Shown here: positions 44,938 through 55,200 of the stretch, piece by piece
How the letters are laid out: each line of letters starts with the position of its first letter
Position numbering within the stretch: the first letter of the stretch is position 1
From: Chitinophaga caseinilytica
Lineage (GTDB): Bacteria > Bacteroidota > Bacteroidia > Chitinophagales > Chitinophagaceae
DNA: 64,000 bases
Direction: 5' to 3'
Assembly: GCF_038396765.1 (NCBI RefSeq)
Contig: NZ_CP150096.1
Coordinates: forward strand, 1,347,001 to 1,411,000
The notes under the pieces: model-generated
Seen by the model: only the letters and a program-made list of their open reading frames with translations
Databases searched by the model: none
What the model was told of the DNA's origin: nothing
Program-made: the position numbers and the translations under genes

Positions 44938-45693
44938 TTACACGGCCAGGTAAGCCCCGTCTACCGGGTAATACGACCCGGTCACGAACGAAGCTTTATC
45001 AGAACTGAGCCAGATCACGAGCTCCGCCACTTCTTCCGCCTTTCCGAGCCGGCCGATGGGATGTTTGGAAATGAGCATGTCTATGGTAGCCTTATCCATT
45101 TGCGACAACAGCGGCGTATCGATGAAACCCGGGCCCACGGCGTTTACACGAACGCCCTGCACGGAATATTCCGCGGCGGCATTTTGCGTAAGCCCCACCA
45201 CGCCATGTTTGGCGGCCACATACCCCGCAGCATGCGCGAAACCCACCTGCGCGAGGATAGACGCCATGTTCACGATGGCGCCGCCGCCGTTTTTCAGCAT
45301 CGCGGGCAGCTGGTATTTCATACAGTAAAATACGCTGGAAAGATTGATGGCGATGACCCTGTCGAACCCTTCCACGCTCATATCCGCCACGGCCGCGGAT
45401 TCTCCGCCGATGCCCGCGTTGTTGCAGGCGTAATCGAGCCGGCCGTAATGTTGCAGCGTTTCGTTCACCAGTTTTTCGCATTGATCGGGCTGGCTCACGT
45501 CGCACGCAACGAATTGTGCGTCTCCACCAGCATTGCGGATTTTTTCCACCACCGCATTTCCATGCTCCCCGTTAATGTCCGATACGATCACTTTTGCGCC
45601 ATGCCGTGCGTACAGGAGTGCCGTGGCCTCCCCGATGCCGGAGCCCGCGCCGGTTACCAATGCCACTTTTCCGGAAAAAAACTGTTCCATCAT
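44938..45693 (-). CDS. Short-chain dehydrogenase/reductase (SDR family oxidoreductase)
   Basis: 251 residues, a classical SDR. Cofactor motif TGAGSGIG (14-21), Asp39 after the second strand (VIVSDI) favouring NAD over NADP, NNAG (91-94), and the catalytic Ser145-Tyr158-Lys162 (VNMAS, YVAAK). The C-terminal FVTGSYYPVDGAYLAV is typical of the family and helps form the substrate pocket. The substrate cannot be told from sequence. Start at ATG 45693 or 45690. Single gene, divergent from the OmpA-family gene. Confidence 0.93.
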   Translation of the reverse strand: MMEQFFSGKVALVTGAGSGIGEATALLYARHGAKVIVSDINGEHGNAVVEKIRNAGGDAQFVACDVSQPDQCEKLVNETLQHYGRLDYACNNAGIGGESAAVADMSVEGFDRVIAINLSSVFYCMKYQLPAMLKNGGGAIVNMASILAQVGFAHAAGYVAAKHGVVGLTQNAAAEYSVQGVRVNAVGPGFIDTPLLSQMDKATIDMLISKHPIGRLGKAEEVAELVIWLSSDKASFVTGSYYPVDGAYLAV

Positions 45694-45899
45694 GTAAAAT
45701 TTAAAAGATGAATAATCGATAGGGTTACCGTGTAAGTGCAGTAGGTTTAACGTAAAATGGCCGGGGAATGTTTGTAGGCCACAAAGGTACAGACCCGCCG
45801 TGTTAGGGAAATCCTAAGATTTTGCACCCATAACATATTTGTGTCATATCTTTCCGGGGGAGATAATAATTATCGTGATTTTCAGTTAAAAGGGTGCCC

Positions 45900-47399
45900 A
45901 TGTACGCGAAAATGCGACCGCCGACACTGTTCCGCCTTATGATTGCCGCCCTGCTGCTGCCTGCAGCAACCAGGGCCCAGAACCTGTTGGCCAACCCCAG
46001 TTTCGAAATCATCAATATCTGTACGGAATACCGCGCCCCCTGCGCCCCGGTAGCCTGGGAAAGCGTTTCGCCCGCCAGTAAGCTCTTATTCAACTATCAT
46101 ACTTACCGTAACAAAGCGGGTCATCAATACATTGTGTTATTGGCCGGCGATACGCGGGAAGAACGGAACTATGCCCAAACGCGCTTGCTGTGCCCGCTCC
46201 GGAAAGGCCAGCGCTATCGCCTGTCCGGCATCGTGGGCGCCACGGGAAAGCTCCAGCCGGAACTGGATTTTTATCTGTCGAAAGATTACGTTTTCCGCGA
46301 ACAGGGCCGCGCGCTCACCGATCTGAAGCCCACCGTTACTTTCCGGAAAGAACAGGTGGTGAAGGAGCTGGAGAAAAATTTCTACAGGATGGAGATGGAA
46401 TTCGAGGCTGCGGACGATTATACGCATCTGCTCATGGGCCGGATGGAACTGCTGCCTTCCCGGCGGCTCGAAGGGCCTGAATCCGTTTTCATCGATTGGC
46501 TGGAACTGGTTCCGGTGGATGGGAGCCCCCTGTGCCCGGAAGCCTCCGCGGTAGAAGATTCCCTGGGCCGGCGGTTCCACCGCCACACGCTCCCCGGCCA
46601 GGCCATCTCATCCATAAACCCCGTGGTCCCCCTCATCAGGCCCGGCTGCGTAGACATCGACATCCCCGGGCCGGAGATCTTCACCGCCACCGGGCGGGAA
46701 CGCTATCCCCGGTCGGCCGCCCGCGTTGATTCCATGATCCTGCGGTACGAGCCCCACGGGGGCCGGCGTGTGTTCATCACCGGGGTGCATTTCGACTTCG
46801 CTACCAAAAAATTCGATAAACAAACATCCGCGCAGCAGGCGGAAACCGTTCGCCAGGTGCTCGTGAAAGATTTCGGGTTCAGTAGCGACGATATCAAGCT
46901 CATCGTCCTCGACTCGGCCATCCCCCGGTTCGATTTCAACTCGCCCACCGGCCGCGCGCGGAACAATTACGTGGCGATCGAGTTTTGTGTGGCCGATCCT
47001 TCCGCCCAACCCCCGCCGCCACCGGTCATCGAAACGGTGAAGATCGCCCCGCCGCCGGATACGCTTGTCATCCCCGACATTCTTTTCAAATTCGACCGCC
47101 ACGAGCTGAACCCCGCGCTCTTCCGCACCCTGGATTCCCTGGTGGCCAAAATCCCCCGGAGCCCGGGCGTCACGCTGCAACTGGTGGGCCATACAGACAA
47201 CGCAGGGGCCGACGATTACAACCTGCTCCTTTCCCAACGGCGGGCAGCATCGCTGGCGGATTACCTGCGCGGGAAAGGCCTGGGCGATTTCATCCTCGCC
47301 GTCAGCGGCGAAGGCGAGCACCGGCCCGCATTCCCCAACGATACGCCGGAAGGGCGGCGGCGCAACCGGCGGGTAGAGATCATCATTTACAGGCAATAA
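45900..47399 (+). CDS. OmpA-family outer-membrane protein with N-terminal carbohydrate-binding-like region
   Basis: 499 residues from ATG 45900 (GTG 45894 is also in frame). Signal peptide about 1-23 (LMIAALLLPAATRAQ). The N-terminal ~180 residues begin NLLANPSFE and have a jelly-roll-like pattern, resembling the carbohydrate-binding-like module that often starts this way. There follow an OmpA-like half-domain (FITGVHFDFATKKFDKQTSA) and a complete C-terminal OmpA peptidoglycan-binding domain (ILFKFDRHELNPALFRTLD, LVGHTDNAGADDYNLLLSQR, RRRNRRVEIIIY). It likely ties the outer membrane to peptidoglycan. The N-terminal role is uncertain. Confidence 0.85.
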   Translation: MYAKMRPPTLFRLMIAALLLPAATRAQNLLANPSFEIINICTEYRAPCAPVAWESVSPASKLLFNYHTYRNKAGHQYIVLLAGDTREERNYAQTRLLCPLRKGQRYRLSGIVGATGKLQPELDFYLSKDYVFREQGRALTDLKPTVTFRKEQVVKELEKNFYRMEMEFEAADDYTHLLMGRMELLPSRRLEGPESVFIDWLELVPVDGSPLCPEASAVEDSLGRRFHRHTLPGQAISSINPVVPLIRPGCVDIDIPGPEIFTATGRERYPRSAARVDSMILRYEPHGGRRVFITGVHFDFATKKFDKQTSAQQAETVRQVLVKDFGFSSDDIKLIVLDSAIPRFDFNSPTGRARNNYVAIEFCVADPSAQPPPPPVIETVKIAPPPDTLVIPDILFKFDRHELNPALFRTLDSLVAKIPRSPGVTLQLVGHTDNAGADDYNLLLSQRRAASLADYLRGKGLGDFILAVSGEGEHRPAFPNDTPEGRRRNRRVEIIIYRQ

Positions 47400-47423
47400 C
47401 CCAGGCAAGCAAGCATAAAAAAG

Positions 47424-47453
47424 AAAGCCGGCAACACAGGTTGACCGGCTTTT
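47424..47453 (+). terminator. Terminator between the OmpA-family and dps genes
   Basis: An 8-bp stem AAAGCCGG/CCGGCTTT (47424-47431 with 47445-47452), with T-rich sequence after it, lies 25 bp past the OmpA-family stop. The two flanking genes converge, and the stem could serve both. Confidence 0.75.
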
Positions 47454-47477
47454 CTGCTCAATATGACGATTGATGCG

Positions 47478-47951
47478 CTACTTGGTGATGTAAGAACGGA
47501 GCATCCATGCCATTTTTTCATGCTGGCGCAACAGGCCGGTCACGAAATCGCTGGTGCCGAGGTCTTTCTGCTTGTCGGCGAACTCGGTGATCATTTCGCG
47601 GAGGCCGCGGATGATGGTCTCGTGATCGTCCAGCAGATTTTTGATCTGTTCGGATTGAACGTTGGTGTATTCCGGTTCCAGGAGGTTGGTCAGTTTCAGG
47701 AAATCTACGAGGCGGCCGGTGCTGTAATGGCCGATCATGCGGATGCGTTCCGCCACTTCGTCGATGATTTCAGCCAGCTCGTTGTACTGGTTTTCGTAGA
47801 AACCGTGCATTTCCATGAAGTTATCGCCGACTACGTTCCAATGGTAATTGCGGGTTTTCGTATAAAGTACCTGCTCGTCTGCCAGTAAAACCTGTAATCT
47901 TTCTGCCACTGCCTTCAGGTGGTTTTCTCCGATGCCGATGTTTGCTTTCAT
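47478..47951 (-). CDS. dps: Dps-family ferritin-like DNA-protection protein
   Basis: 157 residues, normal Dps size. It forms a 12-mer that oxidises and stores iron and protects DNA in stress. The ferroxidase pattern is complete: His37 in NYHWNV, His49 and Glu53 in MHGFYENQ, Asp64 and Glu68 in EIIDEVAER, matching the His-12-His-4-acid-11-Asp-4-Glu spacing of Dps. The N-terminus is short, without a Lys-rich DNA-binding tail. The transglutaminase gene lies 32 bp upstream on the same strand and may be co-transcribed. Confidence 0.95.
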   Translation of the reverse strand: MKANIGIGENHLKAVAERLQVLLADEQVLYTKTRNYHWNVVGDNFMEMHGFYENQYNELAEIIDEVAERIRMIGHYSTGRLVDFLKLTNLLEPEYTNVQSEQIKNLLDDHETIIRGLREMITEFADKQKDLGTSDFVTGLLRQHEKMAWMLRSYITK

Positions 47952-47983
47952 GATTAATAATATTTTTTAATATGAAATAATGG

Positions 47984-48892
47984 TTACAACTCTATGAGGG
48001 CGTACACTTTGTTGTTGAGGTAGCGCCCGCCGGGGTTTCGTGCGGTATAGTCCATATTGATCCAGTACTCGCCGTTCATTTCATGATAATATAACTCTTT
48101 AACGGGCGGATTGTTGAAAAGCAGGATAATTGCCTGTTTCATCGTTTCGAAATCGTCTTTGTTACCACAATACAGCTCCGGATAGGCATGCCCCCGGATG
48201 AGCACGATGCGCATCCGCGCGCCGATAGATTCCATGCAAGACATCATGAGGATGCTGTGGTCATCACAATCGCCACCCATCCCGTTCTGGATCGTTTCCC
48301 TGGCCGTGGCGAAGTATTCGTCGCGCTGGGAATCGTTCACATACTTGAAATTCTCCCGGATATATCTGTAAAGAGAAAGATATCTGACGATACGGCCATA
48401 CTTGGGGAAGTATTCGTCATAATAATCCACGGAATGTTTAACGGAAAAGTTGCGGACGAGGGAGTCGTTGTAATTGACTTTCTCCCGGATGCCGCGAACG
48501 GTCTTATCGACGTAGGTTTCCACTTTCCGGGGGTAGAAGCTGAGGATGTCCAGCTGCTTACTGTCTTTGGTGCCCCAGTTCCCCTGAACCATGCCCTGGT
48601 AATCGTTCACCACATTTTGGAAAGTATATTTCCCCGTAAACTGGTTAACGATCAGGGCACCGGCCACCAGCACGAAGGCGGGGATGATGAGCGGGCGGAA
48701 GATCCACAACAGCAGCCGGGTAAAGAGGAACGCGATCAGTATGGACACGAACAGGTCGATGTGCCACGCGCCCACCTGGATCACCGGCATGAACCGGTTG
48801 AGATAGGGGGCCAGGGGCAGGACGGTCAACAGGCTCAGCAGGTTCAGCAAAAAATGCTGAAATGTCGTGTATTTGCTCTGATCGATGGGCAT
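47984..48892 (-). CDS. Membrane-anchored transglutaminase-like protein
   Basis: 302 residues. Three N-terminal hydrophobic helices (about 13-33, 42-64, 66-84) are followed by a soluble domain with a transglutaminase-type triad: Cys209 in GGDCDDHS, His235 in RGHAYPEL and Asp281 in WINMDYTARNPGG. The fold usually acts as a cysteine protease or amidase in bacteria, not as a cross-linker. The side of the membrane on which the domain lies is not certain. Minus-strand neighbour of dps (32 bp) and of the NACHT gene (47 bp upstream). Confidence 0.85.
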   Translation of the reverse strand: MPIDQSKYTTFQHFLLNLLSLLTVLPLAPYLNRFMPVIQVGAWHIDLFVSILIAFLFTRLLLWIFRPLIIPAFVLVAGALIVNQFTGKYTFQNVVNDYQGMVQGNWGTKDSKQLDILSFYPRKVETYVDKTVRGIREKVNYNDSLVRNFSVKHSVDYYDEYFPKYGRIVRYLSLYRYIRENFKYVNDSQRDEYFATARETIQNGMGGDCDDHSILMMSCMESIGARMRIVLIRGHAYPELYCGNKDDFETMKQAIILLFNNPPVKELYYHEMNGEYWINMDYTARNPGGRYLNNKVYALIEL

Positions 48893-48939
48893 TGCCGATT
48901 ATACACCGCAAAATTATGCCAATTCCACCGGTAAACCGC

Positions 48940-51510
48940 TTAATGTTCCACGAGCCCGGGCAGGGTCTGGATAAAAGTGGTGCTCTGGCGGATGACGATC
49001 ATTTTTTGCTGTGCGTCCTTTTTCTGTTTGTCCATCTGGAGTTGATGGTAAATCCGGTCGAGGATGCTGTAATTCAGCAGTGCGAAGATCTTGAAATCGA
49101 GTTTCTGGGCCGTATCCATGGCGGATTCCGCTGCGCGGATGGCTTTGTTGAACTCCTGGTCGTGCAGGTGGATTTGCGCGGCGATGATTTTCTGCAGCGT
49201 TTCGATATGCTTGCCGTTGTAAAATTCGGCAGGATAATGTTTCAGGACACTGTCTACATGGCAGCTCAGCCTTCTCGCCGAATCCACGTCGCCGGTATGG
49301 ATGTGCGCCTGGGCTTTCCAGCAGAGCATCATGAGGCGGAATGGGTCTGTCCGGTTGAAAAGGATACTGGGGTGCTGTTCGAACAGCCGGCTGGTGAACA
49401 GCAGCAGCTGATGGTAGTCGCCCAGGAGGAGGAAAATGAAACAGAGCGCCCGGTATACCGCTTCTTCGCCGGTGGAAAGGGGTTTCTGTTTGCCGAAGTT
49501 CCAGCACGACGCGTAATGATAGATTTTGTCTTTCATCTCTTCGTCGATCTGCCCGAATTTCAGGTATTCGTAGATGAAAAGGAACGCGGCGTAAGGGGTG
49601 ATCCACATTTCTGCCGCGGGCTCGCCCGCACAAAGCTTGCGGATGTTGGTCAGCTCGATTTCGCATTGCTCCGCATCCAGCTGCATCAGCGCCATCACGA
49701 ACAGGTTGCACCGGATCTTCAGCCTGTCGTCTGCCGATTCGGCCATGCTCAGCAGCGTATTGAGCACCTTCCTTTTCTTGAAATGCATGAAATCGTCGGA
49801 AATGAACTGCCCGAACGGGTTTTTCCGGAAATATCCCGGCGGGAAAATGTTGGACAGTTGCTCCTGGTGCGTGCCTTCCTGCTGGTAATGCAAAACGACG
49901 TACTCCAGCAGGTGCGCTTTTTCGGAAGTGGCCAGCGGCAGGCGGAAGAAATCCCGGATGCCGTCTGCCTGCCCACGGGTGATCGCGTAGCGCAACAGCC
50001 ATTTGAATACGGCAATGCGGAACGGGCTCTGCGGGAAATCGGCCAGGACAACTTCAAGTAAAGGTGCGGAAACGTTCTGGCCGTGCAGGTTCACGTAATG
50101 CATGGCCGTGAAGTACTCCAGCAGGAAGTTATGCGCGAAACGGACTTTCACGTTGAACATGATCTCCTGGCTGAGGTTTTCCTCCACTAATATATTGTCT
50201 GCCAACAGCTCCTTGTACGCCGGGAAGTAATCGGCGTTCTGGTTGAGGAGACCGCTTTTGTCGGTATACAAACCGGCCCTTCCCATATCGAGCAGCTTCA
50301 GCAGTTTTTCGATGAGCTGCATTTTGAAAGTGTTGGCCGGTGAATTGAAGACGCGGTTCTGGATGAACCGGGATATGATTTCGAACAGGCTGAGGTTTTC
50401 GTCGACGAATGAATGGTCGGGCGTGTTGCTCAGCTGGCAGAAAAGCTGGAGATAGTAAGGATGGCGGAGCTTCTGGAGAAAGCTGTCGGAAAAGAGGCGG
50501 ACGGTGGCCGGGTCGAAATCGAAGTTATATAATACGGATTTGAGCTCCGTGTCTGTCAGCGGCGGGATATTGGTGTTGGTTTCTTCGTCCATTTCCGTGC
50601 CGAGGTACCAGTATTTGCGGAAGGCGGGGTACTGGTGCGACTGGTGGAAGACCTCGCCCCAGGTGCTGGAGCGGATAGAGAGGATCACTTTTACCCAGGG
50701 GTGGAGCTCGTTGGAATAAACGAAATCTTCCAGTTTATTATAAAGGAGTTTGAGTTTGTCTGCGCTCATGGCGATCTCGTCGAACCCGTCGATGATGAGG
50801 ACGAGCCGGCCAGACCTTTCATCCGCGTGCTTGGTGAAGTATTCGCGGAAGTTGTCGCCGTGGCCGAGGTTCAGTTGGTTATCGAGCCAGGAGGAAAGGG
50901 AGAATCCTTTGAGGAGGAGGCTGCCTGCGGCGTGGGCGTTGATGAACCAGCAGATGTCTTGCGGGCAGGCGGGTGCTCTGCCGAACCAGTAATGTTCCGC
51001 GGCGTGCACGAGGGATGTGGATTTTCCCCAGCCGGCGGGCGCGATGAGTACGGTGGCGGCGTATTTGGATTCGAGGAATTTCTCGATATGCTGGAGGCAA
51101 TAGCCGCGGGAGATGGTGTTATCGAACGGGAGGCCGCAGCGGTTGCGGAGGGTGAGGATCGTGTAGTGGGAAACGGCGGATGCTTTGCGGCGAACGTCGT
51201 CCCATTTCGATGCATCCTGACCTGCGGGGTGATCGAATTGCTTTTTGTAGAAATGGTTTTGAAAATCTTCCCAATCACGGAAGCGGCAATATTGCGCGAG
51301 CGTGTTGAGGGTGTAGCGGGAAAAACTGTGTTGTGTGACGGCGAAACCGAATACCCTTTTGAGGGTAGTTTCACTAACCAGTTTTCCTGTGTGGTTCATA
51401 ATAGCCTGCGTGAGATGCTTGCATTGATTGGGTTGCAGATTCTCGACGCCGAATTGCCGCAATACTTCCGACTGTAAGGTAATAATGAAGTCGTAGGACA
51501 GATCGATCAT
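48940..51510 (-). CDS. NACHT-type STAND ATPase with N-terminal HTH-like domain
   Basis: 856 residues from ATG 51510; a TTG four codons upstream is less likely. The N-terminal ~90 residues (SETTLKRVFGFA, then SRYTLNTLAQYC and WEDF) are a helical, HTH-like domain found on several Bacteroidota proteins. A NACHT-like P-loop NTPase follows: Walker A APAGWGKS (157-164), Walker B LVLIIDGFDE (236-245) and sensor ILSIRSSTWG. The remaining ~550 residues are alpha-helical repeats of TPR/ARM type. Such proteins act as signal-triggered switches; many bacterial NACHT proteins are anti-phage, others regulatory. No effector enzyme domain is visible. Upstream DNA is AT-rich with repeated ATGAAC motifs. Confidence 0.82.
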   Translation of the reverse strand: MIDLSYDFIITLQSEVLRQFGVENLQPNQCKHLTQAIMNHTGKLVSETTLKRVFGFAVTQHSFSRYTLNTLAQYCRFRDWEDFQNHFYKKQFDHPAGQDASKWDDVRRKASAVSHYTILTLRNRCGLPFDNTISRGYCLQHIEKFLESKYAATVLIAPAGWGKSTSLVHAAEHYWFGRAPACPQDICWFINAHAAGSLLLKGFSLSSWLDNQLNLGHGDNFREYFTKHADERSGRLVLIIDGFDEIAMSADKLKLLYNKLEDFVYSNELHPWVKVILSIRSSTWGEVFHQSHQYPAFRKYWYLGTEMDEETNTNIPPLTDTELKSVLYNFDFDPATVRLFSDSFLQKLRHPYYLQLFCQLSNTPDHSFVDENLSLFEIISRFIQNRVFNSPANTFKMQLIEKLLKLLDMGRAGLYTDKSGLLNQNADYFPAYKELLADNILVEENLSQEIMFNVKVRFAHNFLLEYFTAMHYVNLHGQNVSAPLLEVVLADFPQSPFRIAVFKWLLRYAITRGQADGIRDFFRLPLATSEKAHLLEYVVLHYQQEGTHQEQLSNIFPPGYFRKNPFGQFISDDFMHFKKRKVLNTLLSMAESADDRLKIRCNLFVMALMQLDAEQCEIELTNIRKLCAGEPAAEMWITPYAAFLFIYEYLKFGQIDEEMKDKIYHYASCWNFGKQKPLSTGEEAVYRALCFIFLLLGDYHQLLLFTSRLFEQHPSILFNRTDPFRLMMLCWKAQAHIHTGDVDSARRLSCHVDSVLKHYPAEFYNGKHIETLQKIIAAQIHLHDQEFNKAIRAAESAMDTAQKLDFKIFALLNYSILDRIYHQLQMDKQKKDAQQKMIVIRQSTTFIQTLPGLVEH

Positions 51511-51561
51511 AAGGGCGTACAATTAATGGATTAGGATTATGGTATGCCGGGATCCTGATTG

Positions 51562-51933
51562 AAATGAATAAATACGTAAAGGAATGAACGTTTGGATTTC
51601 GGTTTTTAACAAATGAACAAAATGAACAGATGTATGCATAGAGATAAGTTGTTTATAATTATCTGATAATCATGTCAATATAATATACTAACCCCTGCGG
51701 AAATTTTTTTAATAATCTGTGTTCCTAACTATTTTATTAACAGAGAGCATAAAATGAACAGAAAGGATGAACGGTTGATCTATAAATATTTCGATTTGAC
51801 CTCGAGGTGACAAGTTCCATGAATAACCCGCGATACAAAGTATGAACTGCTTTTGTTCAGAATAATAAAAAATGAACAAAATGAACAGGATTTCTAATAA
51901 TGAACGGAACGGTTGTTATGCATTGGAATGAAT
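51562..51933. repeat. Cluster of ATGAAC direct repeats in an AT-rich spacer
   Basis: The 710-bp spacer 51511-52220 has no convincing gene. ATGAAC occurs at 51584, 51613, 51622, 51754, 51768, 51842, 51872, 51881 and 51900, with near matches ATGAAT at 51563 and 51928 and one inverted TGTTCA at 51854. Two pairs are identical doublets, atgaacaaaatgaaca, with 9-bp spacing (51613/51622 and 51872/51881). The clustering on one strand suggests protein-binding sites for control of the NACHT gene or of the giant gene. The function is inferred. Confidence 0.7.
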
Positions 51934-52220
51934 AAGAATGGCCTATCGATTTCGCATCTCCGCCAGTTAATTTAGCATCGTTAAATCGCTTCGAGAATCC
52001 ATGATATTAAACCGAAGAATGCATCCTATCAAAAACTGTATAGCGCGGCTTTGTAATCCTGAACCTTTTTGATGCAGACAGTCATTCTCCTTTTTCATCA
52101 TTGCCTCTGCAGCCAGAGTCGTTTGACCGGGAAACCCTGCTTCCAACCAAAAACAGTAGTTCCTTCCCGACGTGTTCGAAAGATCAACACAAGCATAATA
52201 TAAACCCAAACCATTGTCGT

Positions 52221-55200
52221 ATGAGTTGTAATGTTACTCCGAATTGCTTATGGCGCTTCTTCCTCGTGCTGTCCGCAGCCCTGGTGCTCGGATGGAACGG
52301 AAACGCGCGCGCTGCATCCCCTGCAGCATATAAACAATATTGGTGGTACCCGGAGAAAGCCCCGTCGCCCCTACCCGAAAACTGGTACGGGAGATCCCCG
52401 ATGTTGCATGACGATGCCAGGCTGTCCTGGCTAAATGTGATGTCTATACGTAGTTTCTTCGCCGCCGGGCCCATCTACTCCCGCGGTACTACGGCGTCCA
52501 ACATCCTCAACCCGCTACTCTGTATCGGTTGCTCGATCTCTGACCCCAACTTCGCGATCGATAACGATCCCAACACCGCCGCATTATATAATATGGAGGT
52601 AGGGCTCATCGCAGAAATGGGCCAGCGGATCGTGTTCCCCGGCACCTATGAAGCGGGCGACAGCCTCGTGGTCGACTTCGCGCTGACCACCACCGGTTTG
52701 GTAGACGCTTCGGTGCTGAACAACGTTCGCGTACGCACGTTCCTCGGCAGCGGCAACACCGCCAAACAGGACGTCCGCCTCGGCTCCGCCCTCAACGTAC
52801 AACTGCTCGGCGTTGGATCCACCGGTAAAAGAAGGGCCGTGATCCCCATCACCAGCCAGTTCGACCAGGTGGCCATCACCTTCGGCGGGCTCATCAGCCT
52901 TTCGTACGACATGCAACTCTTCCAGGCCGCCGCCGTGGTGCCTGTAACGATAGCCCCCGCGGCTGATCCGATCATCAGTCCCGCAGGCCAGGCCGCTACC
53001 ATGACGGCCTCCCACCGCCTCGGCGCCGCTACCTTCCGTTGGTACGACGCGCCCACCGGCGGCACCCTGCTGAATACCGGCGCTACCTACGCACCGGTCC
53101 TCACCCGCGGCGTCCATGATTACTATGTAGAAGCCACCACCACCGCCGATGGCCTCACCAGCATACTTCGTACCGGCGTCACCGTAGACGTCGGCGGCGG
53201 GCCCGGACTGCTCTGGAGCTACGGCGACCAGCAGGAAAGCCCCAAGCTCGGCGGCATCTGCGCGCTTTGCTCGGTCACCAATCCCGGTAACGCGATCGAC
53301 GCAGACCCCGCTACCTTCAGCACCATCTCCTCGCCCGTAGGCGTGGCCAGCACGGTTGGCCAGCTGATCAAATTCCCGGGGATTTACCAGTCGGGAGATA
53401 GTATCATCCTCGACCTGGAGCTGCCCGGCGTTCTTTACACGAAATCCATCCTCACCAATATTTCCCTCCAGCCCTACCTCGGCGCCGCCGCCGCAGGGCC
53501 TTCCATCAGCCTCGGCACAGATCTGATCCATGTTCAGGCACTGGGCGTCGGGCTGGGAGGTACCCCCAAATTCCGCGTGAGCGTTCCTGCATCCGCCTCC
53601 TTCGATGGTGTGCAGGTAAACCTCAACGCAGTACTGGCAGAACTTGCCACCCTCCGCGTATATGAAGCAGTAGCCATGATCCCTGTGGCCGTGAGCCCCG
53701 CGGCCCCCGTCGTTCCCTACGGAACTTCGGCCAGCCTCGCCGCCACGGTCCGCCCCGCCGGCGCCACGTTCAACTGGTACACCACGCCCACCGGCGGCTC
53801 CCCAGTGAGCACCAGCGCCACTTTCAACACCCCGAACCTCACCCGCAGCACCACCTACTATGTGGAAGCGGTTGCCAACGGCATCACCAGCTACACCCGC
53901 ACCGCAGTGCCCGTAAGGGTCGGCGGCACCGACGGCCCACTCTGGACGTACGGGGATACGGAAACGAGCCCCGTCCTCAGCGGCGTTTGCGTGGGTTGCT
54001 CCGTTACCAATCCGCAACTGGCGGTTGACCAGGACACTACGACCGCGTCTACCATCAACATCGCCGCAGGCGTACTTTCCAATGCAGGCCAGCTGATCCG
54101 TTTCCCGGGTAATTACCATGCGGGAGACAGCATCATCCTCGACCTGGGCATCCCCGCCGGGCAGTTGCTTTCGCTGCAACTGCTGAGCGGCATCAGGGTA
54201 GAAACATTCAACGGCAGCACCGCCAATAACGATGCGGCAGCTTTCAATACCAGCCTTGCGAACGCATTCGCGCTCGGTATCGGGGTGGGCCCCACCGGCA
54301 AGTTCCGGGTCAGCCTGCCGGTGAATACCGATTTCGATGCGGTTCAGATTTCGCTGGCCCCGCTCATCGGCGGCCTGGCGAACCTGCAGGTGTATGAAGC
54401 TACGGCTACCATTCCCGTGGCGGTGAACCCGGCCATTCAGACCGTTCCCTACGGAACATCCGCCACCATCACTGCCGCGAACCGCCTGGCTACCGCCACT
54501 TTCAACTGGTACACCACGCCCACCGGCGGTTCTCCGGTGTTTACGGGCGCCACTTTCAACACGCCTAACCTCACGGCAAAAGCGCGTTATTATGTGGAAG
54601 CCGCTACGCCAGACGGCAAGAAGAGCTTTACCCGTACCCTCGCCACGGTGAACCTCGGCGGCGGCGCGGGCCCGCTGTGGTCGTACGGTTTTGAAGAAGA
54701 AAGCCCGAAACTTGGCGGCGTTTGCCTGCTCTGCTCCGTATCCGACCCCGGTAACGCGGTAGACGGCAATCCCACCACTTTCAGCACGCTGTCTTCGCCG
54801 GTAGGCGTTGCCAGCACCGTGGGCCAACTCATCAAATTCCCCGGTATCTACCAGTCGGGAGACAGCATCATTCTCGACCTGGAGCTGCCCGGCGTACTCT
54901 ACACCAAATCGATCCTCACCAATATCACCCTGCAACCTTACCTGGGCGCAGCTACGGCAGGGCCGGCCATGAATCTCGGAACAGACCTCATTCATGTGCA
55001 GGCACTGGGAATCGGGCTGGGCGGAACGCCGAAGTTCCGTGTCAGCATGCCGGTAACTACTTCGTTCGACGCGGTACAGGTAAACCTGAACGCGGTACTC
55101 GCCGAACTGGCTACCCTCCGCATATATGAAGCCGTGGCCATGATACCCGTGTCCGTAACCCCGAACCCGGCCGTGGTGCCGTATGGAACGAGTGCGAGCC

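Noticed and set aside
51562..51933. CRISPR array
   Set aside because: The repeated unit is only about 6-10 bp with irregular spacing and no cas genes are nearby.
51967..52209. 80-codon minus-strand frame in the AT-rich spacer
   Set aside because: No family resemblance, no ribosome site, and no signal or domain; could be real but cannot be supported.
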